Shown here piece by piece: positions 33,177 to 41,787 of a DNA stretch of 64,000 nt (position 1 is the first letter of the stretch; the number at the start of each line of letters is the position of its first letter). Under the pieces are notes generated by a model. It had not been told where the DNA came from. It did not search any database and saw nothing but the letters and a program-made list of their open reading frames with translations. The translations under genes were made by a program, and so were the position numbers. Source of the stretch: Streptomyces sp. SID12501 (GTDB lineage Bacteria > Actinomycetota > Actinomycetes > Streptomycetales > Streptomycetaceae). The DNA is taken from positions 124,001 to 188,000 of the forward strand of contig NZ_JAAGLU010000009.1 in assembly GCF_010550245.1 (NCBI RefSeq), given 5' to 3'.

Positions 33177-34859
33177 TCACTGCTCTTCGACGTCGGCCGA
33201 GACGATCACGCCGTCGCGAACGGTGTACGTACCGGCGAACAACTGATGTGTCCCGTCCGTCTGCAACGCGTCGAGTCGCATGGCCACGGTGTCCCCTGAG
33301 ACGGAGTCAATGGTGACCGTATCCGAGACGGTGTCGGAGAGGCCCTTGACGAAGGAGTCGTAGGTCCCGCCCAGGTTCTTCGCGCCGAGGTCCCATGCGT
33401 GTGGATAGTCCCCGGCGTTGATGGCTGCGAAGTACTTCTCGACGACCTGTTGGGCAGGCGCGACGGCGGTGGTGGTCGGAGAGGCTGATGTCGGTGCGGG
33501 GGTGGGTTGTGCCGGTGCCGGGGGCTCCTCGGCCTTGGTGGGAGGGCTTTGTGTGGCCGTCCGGGTGACAGTGGCCAGCGAAGTGACCGTGTTCTCCGAA
33601 GTGACTGTGCTCTCCGAGGTGGCGAGTGCGGACGAGGCAGTGGGTGTGGACGAGGTGGCGGGTGCGGACTGCGGGGTACCCCCCGAGTGGCTGGTCATCA
33701 CCACAGCCGCGGCGCCGCCGCCCACCAGTGCCACCGCCAGGGCCGCCCCGGCGATCAGCAACGACTTGCGCCGCCCGGGCCGACCGTCGCCTGCGCCGCC
33801 GGGATGGGCGTAGTGGTCGGCGGAGAATATCCGTACCGTCGGCGGGGTGGACGCCCGGTCCTCGTCGTAGGCCGCCGGGCCGGGCTCGGTTCGGTTGCCC
33901 AGGCCGTATGCCGGCACCGGTGTGGGCGGTGTCGTCTGCGTCGGTTCCCGGGCGAAGCGCTCCCTGCCTGTGCTGGGGGTCGGCGACGCCAGCTGCGTGG
34001 GCGGGTGCTCCTCCGTCCCGGGCGCAGGCGCGCTCACCGGCAGGCCCGCCGCCACATCGCCCAGCATCCGCTGAGCCTGCTCAGCCGTCGCGCGCTCATT
34101 CGGGTCCTTACGAAGCAGCGCTTCTATGACAGGGGCCAGCGGGCCCGCGTGCCGGGGTTCCGGAAGCTCCTCGGCGACCACCGCCTGCAAGGTGCTCATC
34201 GTCGTGGCGCGGCGGAACGGTGACTGGCCCTCCACCGCGGCGTACAGCGTCACGCCGAGCGACCACAGATCGGACTCCGGGCCCGGACGGTGTCCCGTGG
34301 CACGCTCCGGGGCGAGATAGTCCGGCGAACCGACGACGTCGCCGGTGCGGGTCAGGCCGCTGGAGCCCCCCATCACCGCGATGCCGAAATCTGTGAGCAC
34401 CACCCGACCACCGCGCTCAAGCAGCACGTTGGCGGGTTTGACGTCCCGGTGGAGGACCCCCAGTTGATGCGCCCGGTCCAGCGCTGCCAGCAACTGCGCT
34501 CCGAGCCGGGCCGCGTCTCGTGGCAGCAGTGTCCCCTCCGTGGCGATGACGTCGGCGAGTGACTGGCCGTCGATCAGCTCCATCACGATCCACGGTTGAC
34601 CGTCCTCTTCGAGCACATCGAAAACGGTGACGACCCCCGGGTGCTTGACGCGCGCCGCAGCCCGCGCCTCCTGCTCCATGCGAGCGTGCAGCACCGCGAG
34701 CTCTTCGCGCGGCAGGCCGCTGACCGTCAGCTCCTTCACCGCCACCTCACGGCTGAGCACCTGATCCTGAGCCCGCCACACAGTGCCCATCCCGCCACGT
34801 CCGAGCTGCTCGACGAGGAGATACCGGCCGGCCAGCAGCCGTCCTTCGGGGGCACTCAT
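33177..34859 (-). CDS. Membrane Ser/Thr protein kinase (PknB-like)
   Basis: It has 560 residues from ATG at 34859. Kinase domain at about 10-265: glycine loop LGRGGMGTVW, Lys42 in VAVKEL, HRDVKPAN (137-144), DFG (157-159) and SPDYLAPE. A Pro/Thr-rich juxtamembrane region is followed by one membrane segment (about 366-388). The Ser/Thr-rich linker contains TVTSENTVTSLATVT-type repeats. The extracytoplasmic C-terminal domain (VVEKYFAAINAGDYPHAW ...) looks NTF2-like. It is probably a receptor kinase responding to an outside signal; the ligand and target are unknown. Confidence 0.9.
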   Translation of the reverse strand: MSAPEGRLLAGRYLLVEQLGRGGMGTVWRAQDQVLSREVAVKELTVSGLPREELAVLHARMEQEARAAARVKHPGVVTVFDVLEEDGQPWIVMELIDGQSLADVIATEGTLLPRDAARLGAQLLAALDRAHQLGVLHRDVKPANVLLERGGRVVLTDFGIAVMGGSSGLTRTGDVVGSPDYLAPERATGHRPGPESDLWSLGVTLYAAVEGQSPFRRATTMSTLQAVVAEELPEPRHAGPLAPVIEALLRKDPNERATAEQAQRMLGDVAAGLPVSAPAPGTEEHPPTQLASPTPSTGRERFAREPTQTTPPTPVPAYGLGNRTEPGPAAYDEDRASTPPTVRIFSADHYAHPGGAGDGRPGRRKSLLIAGAALAVALVGGGAAAVVMTSHSGGTPQSAPATSSTPTASSALATSESTVTSENTVTSLATVTRTATQSPPTKAEEPPAPAQPTPAPTSASPTTTAVAPAQQVVEKYFAAINAGDYPHAWDLGAKNLGGTYDSFVKGLSDTVSDTVTIDSVSGDTVAMRLDALQTDGTHQLFAGTYTVRDGVIVSADVEEQ

Positions 34860-35130
34860 GGTGTTCCGGAACCCGAGCCGTGATCGGGCAGGCGTGGGCA
34901 CCGTGCGGAAGATGTACGCATCTTCATAGCTCCTCACTTCCGCCGTCATGCGGCCGAGGATCCCGCCTCTTTCCATGCTGAGCCGATCGCTCCGCGTTGT
35001 CGCGCCGAACCGCGTGGGAAGACCCCTCGTAAAGATGCGTCACCCCGCTCTGGGACCGTCCAGCATGTACGTAGGCGCGCGGTCCGGTATGAACAGGTAC
35101 GGAGTGGGTCCAACCACGTCCCCTGATCAG
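34860..35130. other. Intergenic, hairpins only
   Basis: Upstream of the kinase gene I see no gene. GGACCG (35053-35058) and CGGTCC (35080-35085) form a hairpin whose loop contains TCCAGCATGT, a sequence repeated in the loop of the terminator hairpin at 35135-35174. Confidence 0.4.
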
Positions 35131-35174
35131 ACAAAAAGGACCCTGTCCAGCATGTTCGCCGGTCAGGGTCCTTT
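35131..35174 (-). terminator. Intrinsic terminator following rnpB-like tail
   Basis: Read on the minus strand, AAAGGACCCTG (35174-35164) pairs with its exact complement (35145-35135) and is followed by a TTTTTGT tract. It begins directly after the 31-bp rnpB 3'-end copy, as a terminator of an rnpB gene would. Confidence 0.75.
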
Positions 35175-35205
35175 GGCGGCAGACGAGCCGGGCCGTACGC
35201 CGGAT
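35175..35205 (-). repeat. rnpB 3'-end copy (attL-like direct repeat)
   Basis: These 31 bases match the 3' end of rnpB at 52597-52627 at 27 positions, in the same orientation; the first 13 are identical (GGCGGCAGACGAG). No other part of rnpB is present here. The copy marks the left edge of the inserted segment that carries the 36-52 kb cluster. Confidence 0.65.
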
Positions 35206-35391
35206 AGAGTCCCACTCAGGGAGCGATCACGCTCTGACCTGTATGTTTGCTGGCATCCGGCGGCTGGTATCGCCCTCTGGGACTTCTCATCCTGACTCTG
35301 CCGGGGATCTTGGAGTTTCCCGGTGCGCCGACTTGATCAGCGGGCATGCTCGGGGCTGTTTCGCAGGCCGATGCAGTTGCCGAGGTGTCTG

Positions 35392-35930
35392 TTGTCGCTC
35401 CGTGCTCGTTCCGGTGAGCAAGTCCCGTCTCTGACCGCGCGGATCGCGCGGGCGAGCAACCCGGGCGGGACCACGGCGATGTGGGTGAGAGATCGCCTCG
35501 ACGGGCTGTGGTGCGACGAGGACTTCGCCAACTGGTATTCGCGTGACGGTCGTCCGGGTCTGTCGCCCGCCCGGCCGGCGGCTGTCCGCGTGCTGCAATT
35601 CCTGCTCGGCCTGTCGGACCGTCAGGCCGCGGAAGCGGTCCGCTGCCGCATCGACTTCAGGTACGCCATGGCCCTGGAGCTGGACGATCCCGGCTTCCAC
35701 CACAGCGTGCCGGCCGACTTCCGCGACCGTCTCGCCGAGGGCGACCGCGCCGACCGCCTCCGCAGCCTCGTACTGGCCCGTCTCAAGGAGGCCGGTCTCG
35801 TGCGAGAACGCACCACGCAGCGCACCGACTCCGCCCACGCCCTGGCCGCGGTGCGCGACCTGACCCGGCTGGAACCGGTCACCGAGGCCGTCCGCGCCGT
35901 CCTGGAAGAAGTGGCCCGCACCACTCCGAC
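35392..35930 (+). pseudogene. IS1182-type transposase, truncated
   Basis: The N-terminal third of an IS1182-family transposase is recognisable: TTG start at 35392 (SLRARSGEQVPSLTARIARA), WVRDRLDGLWCDEDFANW, RVLQFLLGLSDRQAAEAV, RIDFRYAMALELDDPGF, ARLKEAGLVRERTTQRTDSA and LEEVARTTP. After about 180 codons the similarity stops and the catalytic DDE region is missing, though the frame stays open to 36099. It is a dead remnant just inside the left rnpB-type repeat. Confidence 0.8.
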
Positions 35931-36380
35931 AGCGGGCGGCTCACCGCCGAAGCCAGAAAGTCGGCGCCGACCCCAGGCATACCGAACCCCACGAATCACC
36001 CGCACGAGATACGCACCTTTTCGGTTTGAGGCCGAGGGGCTCGTCGGCCTCAAACCTCCGACGCCCACACATACCGGCCGCACAATCTTCACAATGTGAT
36101 GATCTTGACGTGTTCTCGCCACGTGTGCCAAAGTCAGTGCGCCATGAGGATCTCCGACACTCCGCCTCGGGCTGCATAACGTCCCTCGCGGCGCATGCCG
36201 TTGAGGGTTGTCCCTTCCGTCAGCAGTGTCTGCGGTGCCCCGTCCTGGGCTGTCACCGCCAGATCAACACCTCACGCATCACCGCACCGCACCACCATCC
36301 CGGGCGACTTCAGCCCAGGCACTCGCGCGCCACCACATACCGCTGGCTCCACCGCGCTTCGAACATCCCGAGGGGATCAC
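35931..36380. other. Intergenic leader of the biosynthetic cluster
   Basis: No supported gene between the transposase relic and the first cluster gene. A TTGACG at about 36107 could be a -35 element but no matching -10 is clear. The promoter of the 36381-51961 operon is expected here. Confidence 0.35.
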
Positions 36381-36971
36381 ATGGGCAACATCGCGTTACT
36401 CACCAACGACCTGCAGGCCGACGTCGTCCACAAGACCCCCGAGCGCACCGCCGCGATGGCCGAGGCGCAGCCTCAGTTCGTGAAGTTCCTGGACGACATG
36501 CGTCAGCGCGGACACGTGGTCTACCACCTGCAGTTGGTGAACCTACCGGACGACCCCAACGTGGAGCGCGACCTCGACGGCACTCTGCCCCTGCAGCGCG
36601 GCAGCGCCGGAGGCGCCATCCTGCAGGACTTCACCGCCCCGGGCGACGTGGTCGTGGAGAAGAACAAGGACAGCGGCTTCTACGAGACCGAACTGCACGA
36701 TCTGCTCCAGAAAGCCGGTGTCGACACCGTGGTGGTGACCGGCCTGCAGACCCAGATCTGCGTCCAGACCACGGCCGCGGACGCGTTCTTCCGCGGCTAC
36801 AACATCTGGGTTCCCTCCGACTGCGTGGTGTCCGGTGACCCCGAGGCCCGCGACCGGTCCCTGGAGTGGCTGCGCGGGTACTGCGCCACGGTCGCCACCT
36901 CGGCCGAGATCCTCGAAACCCTGGACGCACAGGGCGAGTTGCCCCGCAAGGTCGTCAAGATCCTCCCGTAG
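36381..36971 (+). CDS. Cysteine hydrolase, isochorismatase-like
   Basis: This 196-residue protein starts with ATG at 36381, GAGGGG upstream. The family's catalytic triad is present: Asp10 (LLTNDLQADVV), Lys94 (VVEKNKDSGFYET) and Cys127 (GLQTQICVQTTAADAF). Members hydrolyse amides, carbamoyl groups (N-carbamoylsarcosine amidase) or enol ethers. As the first gene of the cluster with HypE and HypF, it could remove or transfer a carbamoyl or nitrile-derived group, or act as a nicotinamidase-like helper. The substrate is not known. Confidence 0.85.
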   Translation: MGNIALLTNDLQADVVHKTPERTAAMAEAQPQFVKFLDDMRQRGHVVYHLQLVNLPDDPNVERDLDGTLPLQRGSAGGAILQDFTAPGDVVVEKNKDSGFYETELHDLLQKAGVDTVVVTGLQTQICVQTTAADAFFRGYNIWVPSDCVVSGDPEARDRSLEWLRGYCATVATSAEILETLDAQGELPRKVVKILP

Positions 36972-37049
36972 TCCCTTCTGTTCCACTCGCTGCGCGGCTC
37001 GCGTCCGGGCTCGCACACCCCCGACCGGCATGACCCGAAGGGACACCGG

Positions 37050-38075
37050 ATGACCACCTTGGAAGCCGACCTCGGCGAAATCGTTCTCGACCACGGAAGC
37101 GGCACCCAGCTCAGCCACGAGCTGGTCTCGCTCATCGTGGAAACGCTCGGCGATGTCTACATCGGCGAGATGGAGGACAGCGCCATGCTCCCCATCACGG
37201 GCGGGCAGATCGCCATGACCACCGACTCGTTCGTCGTCGACCCGCCCTTCTTCGGCAACGGGGACATCGGCAAGATCGCGGTCTGCGGAACGGTCAACGA
37301 CCTCGCCGTGGTCGGCTCCAAGCCCCTGTACCTCACGCTCGGCATGATCCTGGAGACGGGTCTGCCGATCGCCCGCCTGGTGCGGGTCCTCACCTCGATA
37401 CGGGAGACGGCCCGGGAGGCCGGCGTCCAGATCGTGTGCGGTGACACCAAGGTGGTGCGCAAGGGTGAGGCGGACCAGATATACCTCAACACCGCGGGCG
37501 TCGGGGTGTTCGAGCGCACCCCGCTGCGGATGCGCAACGTCAAGCCGGGCGACCGGGTCATCCTCAGCGGCCCGATCGGCAACCACACGGTGCACCTGCT
37601 GTCGATCCGTGAGGGTCTGGGGTTCGAGCAGCGGGTGCTCAGCGACTGCGCGCCGGTGAACGGCATGCTCGACGCCCTGTTCGCGAGCGTCGCTGAGGGC
37701 GAAGTGCACTCTGTGCGCGACGTCACCCGGGGCGGGCTGGCGGCGGTGCTGCAGGAGTACTCGGAGGCGGTCGGGCGCACCATCCAGATCGATCAGGCCT
37801 CCCTCCCCATCCAGTTCGAGACCGTCATGGCGATGGACATGCTCGGGATCAACCCGATCCACTCCGCCAACGAGGGGTGCGTCTGCCTGTTCGTCGACCC
37901 GTCGGCCGAGCAGGAGGTGCTGGACGCGCTGCGCTCGCACCGCTACGGCGTCGGCGCGGTGACCATCGGTGAGGTCACCGAGCAGGCCAAGGCCCAGGTG
38001 CTCCTGCGGGACGCGGACGGCCGTGACTCCGTGGTCGAGGAGCTCGCGGGCGCCGAGCTTCCCCGGCTCTGCTGA
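37050..38075 (+). CDS. hypE: HypE, thiocyanate-forming carbamoyl dehydratase
   Basis: This 341-residue protein of the PurM/HypE fold has MTTDSFVVDPPFFGNGDIG, CGTVNDLAVVGSKPLYL, VHSVRDVTRGGLAAVL and the C-terminal PRLC. In the family the last Cys receives a carbamoyl group from HypF and is dehydrated with ATP to a thiocyanate that delivers cyanide to iron in NiFe hydrogenase. Here the terminal Cys is kept, so carbamoyl-to-cyano chemistry is likely intact. It sits 31 bases before hypF, with no hydrogenase or other hyp genes nearby, inside a biosynthetic operon. Confidence 0.9.
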   Translation: MTTLEADLGEIVLDHGSGTQLSHELVSLIVETLGDVYIGEMEDSAMLPITGGQIAMTTDSFVVDPPFFGNGDIGKIAVCGTVNDLAVVGSKPLYLTLGMILETGLPIARLVRVLTSIRETAREAGVQIVCGDTKVVRKGEADQIYLNTAGVGVFERTPLRMRNVKPGDRVILSGPIGNHTVHLLSIREGLGFEQRVLSDCAPVNGMLDALFASVAEGEVHSVRDVTRGGLAAVLQEYSEAVGRTIQIDQASLPIQFETVMAMDMLGINPIHSANEGCVCLFVDPSAEQEVLDALRSHRYGVGAVTIGEVTEQAKAQVLLRDADGRDSVVEELAGAELPRLC

Positions 38076-38106
38076 CCCGGTGCGGACCGTGGAAGAGACA
38101 CACGAC

Positions 38107-40470
38107 ATGGCAGGCGCTACGGCCCGCCGGAGTATCCGGGTCACCGGTGTGGTCCAAGGCGTCGGCTACCGGCCCTTCGTCTACAAAGCGGCCCTGGCAC
38201 GGCAGTTGACGGGCTGGGTCCTCAACGACCCGGAAGGCGTGTTGATCGAGATCACCGGGCCGGCCGGGGTCCTCGACGCCTTTGCCGTGGAGCTGAGCGA
38301 GCAGGCGCCGCCGCAGGCCCGCGTCATCGCCGTGCGGGTCGAGGAGCTGCCGCTGTCGGAGACCGAGCCGGAGGGCTTCCTCATACGGGAGAGCGTGCAC
38401 ACCGGCAGCAGGAGCGCGATCGTCCCCGCCGACGGTCACGTCTGCGGGGACTGCCTCGCCGAACTGCGCGACCCGGCGGACCGTCGCTACCACTACCCGT
38501 TCATCAACTGCACCAACTGCGGGCCGCGTTACTCGATCGTGCGCGCCCTGCCGTACGACCGGGCACAGACCACCATGGCGGCCTTCACCATGTGCCCGCC
38601 GTGTGCCGGGGAGTACGGGGACCCGCTGGATCGGCGCTACCACGCCCAGCCCAACGCTTGCCAGGACTGCGGGCCCGAGCTGCTGCTCGCGAACGCGGCC
38701 GGGGACGTGCGGCGGGGCGAGGAGGCTTTGGCCGCCGCCGTCCAGGCGCTGGCCGGGGGGCGCGTCGTCGCCGTCAAAAGCGTGGGCGGCTTCCACCTGG
38801 CCGTCGACGCACGCAACGCCGAGGCGATCGACCGGCTGCGGGCGGGTAAGCGGCGGGACTCCAAGCCGTTCGCCGTGATGGCCCGCGATCTGGACACTGT
38901 CACCGGGTTCGCGGAGTTCAGCCCGGCCGAGGCCGCCCTGCTCAGTTCCTCGTCCCGCCCGATCGTCCTGATCCGCAAACGGACCGGCGCCCTGCCGGAG
39001 GCCATCGCCCCGCGCAACCCCAACCTCGGGGTCATGCTGCCCTCCGCACCCCACCACCACCTGCTGATGGAGGGCGGCGAGCTCAGCGCGCTCGTGATGA
39101 CCAGCGGGAACATCTCCGGCTACCCGATCGCGTACCGCAACGAGGAGGCGCTGGACCAGCTCTTCCGGATCGCCGACCTGGTGCTCTACAACGACCGTGA
39201 CATCGAGACCCGGGTCGACGACTCGCTGGTGCGGCACTCGGCGCATCCCGCACTCGACGAGCCGGTCGTCAGTTTCCTGCGTCGGGCGCGCGGCTATGCA
39301 CCGTACCCGGTCGAGGTGGGCATCGAACTGGCCCCCCTGGTGGCCTACGGCGCGGAGCTGAAGACCACAGTGGCGCTCTCCAGCGGCAGCCGGGTCTATC
39401 TCAGCCAGCACATCGGCGACCTGAAGAACGACGAGACGTGGGAGTCGCACCAGCAGACCGCCCGACACCTCGCCGACCTCCACCAACTGACGCCTCGACA
39501 CGCGGCGGTGGACCTGCACCCGCAGTTCCGGGCCACCCGGCTGGCACTCAGGGAAGAGGGCGGCGAGTTCGGCCGGGTGGTCCAGGTGCAGCACCACCAC
39601 GCGCACATGGCCTCATGTATGGCCGAGAACCGACTGACCGGCACCACCCTCGGGGTGATCTTCGACGGAGCGGGATACGGCGAGGACGGCACGACCTGGG
39701 GCGGGGAGTTCCTGCTGGGCACGTACCGCGAGGTCCGACGGGTCGCCTCCTTACGTACCGTGCCGCTGCTGGGCGGGGACCGCGCGGTGCAGGAGCCGAT
39801 CAGGACGGGCTTCGCCCTGGCCCTGGACACCTTCGGTGACGCCGATGCCGCAGGCAGCGCCTTCCCGGTGCTGGACAGGTTCGACGCGCGGCAGCGACAT
39901 GTCTTCGCGGCCATGGCGCAACGCGGCATCAACGCACCCCTGGCGTCCAGCATGGGACGGTTGTTCGACGCCGTCGCGGCGCTGCTGGACGTCACCACCC
40001 ATGCCGAGTACGAGGCTCAGGGCCCGATCGAGCTGGAGGGTCTGCTCGCCCGGGACCTGTCCATGGCCGCCCCGGCGGAGCGTTACCGGTTCGGGTGCAC
40101 GACCCCTGCGGGTGTCCCCGAGATCGACCCGCGGCCCGTGGTGCGGAGCATCGCCGCCGACCTCGCGGCGGGCGTCGACACCGCCACCGTCAGCCGGCGC
40201 TTCCACTCCGGGGTCGTCGACATGGTCGTCGAACGCTGCCGGGCGGTACGCACGGAGGAAGGCGAGGCGGCGATCGAGCAGGCGGTGCTCTCCGGGGGCG
40301 TCTTCCTCAACGAGTTCCTGCTCGTCAACTGCCTCGTGGAACTGCGCGCGGCGGGCTTCGACACGTACTGCCAGCAGCAGGTGCCCACCAATGACGGGGG
40401 CATCGCCCTGGGACAGATCATGGTGGCCAACGCCCAGCTGGCACCGGAGACCACCGGGATGGTCCGATGA
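38107..40470 (+). CDS. hypF: HypF carbamoyltransferase
   Basis: This full-length HypF has 787 residues, with all four parts. The acylphosphatase domain is VTGVVQGVGYRPFVYKAA. Two zinc fingers follow, each CxxC-18-CxxC (CGDC...CTNC and CPPC...CQDC). The YrdC-like domain contains AGKRRDSKPFAVMARDL and MTSGNISGYPIAY. The Kae1-like domain contains VQVQHHHAHMASCMAEN and FDGAGYGEDGTTWGGEFL. HypF makes carbamoyl-adenylate from carbamoyl phosphate and passes the carbamoyl to HypE. The conserved length and motifs argue for activity. It ends by overlapping the next ATP-grasp gene (ATGA). Confidence 0.92.
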   Translation: MAGATARRSIRVTGVVQGVGYRPFVYKAALARQLTGWVLNDPEGVLIEITGPAGVLDAFAVELSEQAPPQARVIAVRVEELPLSETEPEGFLIRESVHTGSRSAIVPADGHVCGDCLAELRDPADRRYHYPFINCTNCGPRYSIVRALPYDRAQTTMAAFTMCPPCAGEYGDPLDRRYHAQPNACQDCGPELLLANAAGDVRRGEEALAAAVQALAGGRVVAVKSVGGFHLAVDARNAEAIDRLRAGKRRDSKPFAVMARDLDTVTGFAEFSPAEAALLSSSSRPIVLIRKRTGALPEAIAPRNPNLGVMLPSAPHHHLLMEGGELSALVMTSGNISGYPIAYRNEEALDQLFRIADLVLYNDRDIETRVDDSLVRHSAHPALDEPVVSFLRRARGYAPYPVEVGIELAPLVAYGAELKTTVALSSGSRVYLSQHIGDLKNDETWESHQQTARHLADLHQLTPRHAAVDLHPQFRATRLALREEGGEFGRVVQVQHHHAHMASCMAENRLTGTTLGVIFDGAGYGEDGTTWGGEFLLGTYREVRRVASLRTVPLLGGDRAVQEPIRTGFALALDTFGDADAAGSAFPVLDRFDARQRHVFAAMAQRGINAPLASSMGRLFDAVAALLDVTTHAEYEAQGPIELEGLLARDLSMAAPAERYRFGCTTPAGVPEIDPRPVVRSIAADLAAGVDTATVSRRFHSGVVDMVVERCRAVRTEEGEAAIEQAVLSGGVFLNEFLLVNCLVELRAAGFDTYCQQQVPTNDGGIALGQIMVANAQLAPETTGMVR

Positions 40471-41780
40471 CGGAGCCACTCGGGCACATCGTCGTGCTGC
40501 ACCGCTGGCGCGACCGGCACGCCCACTACGCCGACTACATCGACCACGACGCGTACCGGGTCAGCTACGTGACGACGGAGCTGGGTCGGGTCTCCGTCCC
40601 GGCTGGCGCCGCCGCCGTTGTCATCGTCCCCGCCACCGACTCGCTGACCGGGACCGACGCGGCGATGGCGGAGCTGGTCGAGCGGTTCGGGCCGGTCCGG
40701 CATCTGGTGGCGCTCAACGAGGGCGACCTCGACACGGCCGCCGCGCTGCGCGCCTCGTTCGGCCTGCCCGGGCAGAACACCGAGGAACTGGCCCGGTTCC
40801 GGGACAAGCTCGCCATGGTCACCGTGGTGGACAAGGCCGGAATTCGAGTCCCCCGCTACGCCGACGTCGATGGCCCGGAGTCCATCCGGAGGTTCGGCGA
40901 ACGCCACGGCTGGCCGGTGGTGGTCAAACCGCGGCGCGGCACCGCGAGCCGTGGCGTCATGGTGGTGCGCGGCCCGGCCGATCCGGATGACCCCGCTTTC
41001 GGCGAGGCGCCTGCGGAGCCCTGTATCGTCCAGTCCTTCGTCGCCGACCCGGTGTTCCACATCGACGGCCTGTGGACCGGCACGCAGCTGGGCCCCTGGC
41101 GGGCGTCGCGCTACGTCAACAGCTGTCGGGATTTCACCGAGGGGACGTTCCTCGGCTCGGTGGAGGTCGATGATTGCGAACTGCGCTCCTCTCTGGAGCA
41201 GTTCACCGCCTCGGTGGCCGCGGCACTCGGGGAGGGACGGCCCTGGGTCTTCCACCTGGAGGCGTTCGTGGGGACCGGCCCGGATGGTGCGCCCCGGCTC
41301 ACCTTCCTGGAGGCGGGCGCCCGGGTGGGCGGCGGCGAGATCCCCTTCGTCTGGCGGGAGGTCCACGGCCTCGACCTGATGGCCGCGGCGGTGGACATCC
41401 AGCTGAACCGCCCACCGACCGTGCCCGCCGTGCCCGTCGATCCCCCTGGGTCCGACGACCCCGCGGGGGCCGACCGCGCGGGCGGGACCGCCGGCTGGCT
41501 GCTCGTACCGGTACCCGTGCCGACGCCCTGCCGTGTCGTCGAGGTGACCCTCCCCCCGGGCTCAGCCGACTCGGGCGGGAACCCGTACGCCCATGTGGTG
41601 CCGGAGCCGGGCGCCGTCATTCCGCGGACGGGCGGCTACGAGCACGTCGCCGCCCGCTTCCGGTTTCGCGGTGCGTCCAGCCGCGAGGTCGAGGCCGCGA
41701 TCGAGAAGACCGCGCAGGGCTTCCGTATGCGCTGCGAAGCCCTGCCGGTCCGATTACCACAACCATCGAAAGAAGTGTGA
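40467..41780 (+). CDS. ATP-grasp ligase (amino-acid ligase type)
   Basis: The 437-residue ATP-grasp protein starts at ATG 40467, overlapping hypF by four bases. The glycine-rich ATP loop WPVVVKPRRGTASRGVMVV is followed by the metal-site segment PRLTFLEAGARVGGGEIPF. In the N-terminal lid domain, FGLPGQNTEELARFRDKLAM matches the 'PG-n-...-DK' entrance of D-Ala-ligase-like and L-amino-acid ligases. A C-terminal region of about 100 residues (VPVPVPTPCRVVEV, FRGASSREVEAAI) resembles that of carbamoyl-phosphate-synthase-like ligases. It probably joins a carboxylate and an amine through an acyl phosphate. Coupled to hypF, it may use its product. Confidence 0.88.
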   Translation: MTEPLGHIVVLHRWRDRHAHYADYIDHDAYRVSYVTTELGRVSVPAGAAAVVIVPATDSLTGTDAAMAELVERFGPVRHLVALNEGDLDTAAALRASFGLPGQNTEELARFRDKLAMVTVVDKAGIRVPRYADVDGPESIRRFGERHGWPVVVKPRRGTASRGVMVVRGPADPDDPAFGEAPAEPCIVQSFVADPVFHIDGLWTGTQLGPWRASRYVNSCRDFTEGTFLGSVEVDDCELRSSLEQFTASVAAALGEGRPWVFHLEAFVGTGPDGAPRLTFLEAGARVGGGEIPFVWREVHGLDLMAAAVDIQLNRPPTVPAVPVDPPGSDDPAGADRAGGTAGWLLVPVPVPTPCRVVEVTLPPGSADSGGNPYAHVVPEPGAVIPRTGGYEHVAARFRFRGASSREVEAAIEKTAQGFRMRCEALPVRLPQPSKEV

Positions 41781-41787
41781 GCATCCG

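Noticed and set aside
35175..35205. tRNA 3' end as integration site
   Set aside because: No cloverleaf can be drawn; the match is to the rnpB 3' end instead.
35131..35205. Second full rnpB gene at the left border
   Set aside because: Only the last 31 bases and a terminator are present; none of the internal conserved RNase P segments occurs there.
36543..38144. Long minus-strand frame of 533 codons opposite the cysteine hydrolase and hypE
   Set aside because: It is a mirror of the high-GC plus-strand genes; no domain, ribosome binding site or conserved motif was seen. The same applies to other long opposite-strand frames over the cluster (37975-39606, 42094-43950, 45840-47534, 50525-51976).
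37050..40470. Reading hypE/hypF as part of a hydrogenase maturation operon
   Set aside because: No hypA, B, C, D or hydrogenase subunit is present on either side, and the pair is tightly coupled to ATP-grasp and glutamate mutase genes.
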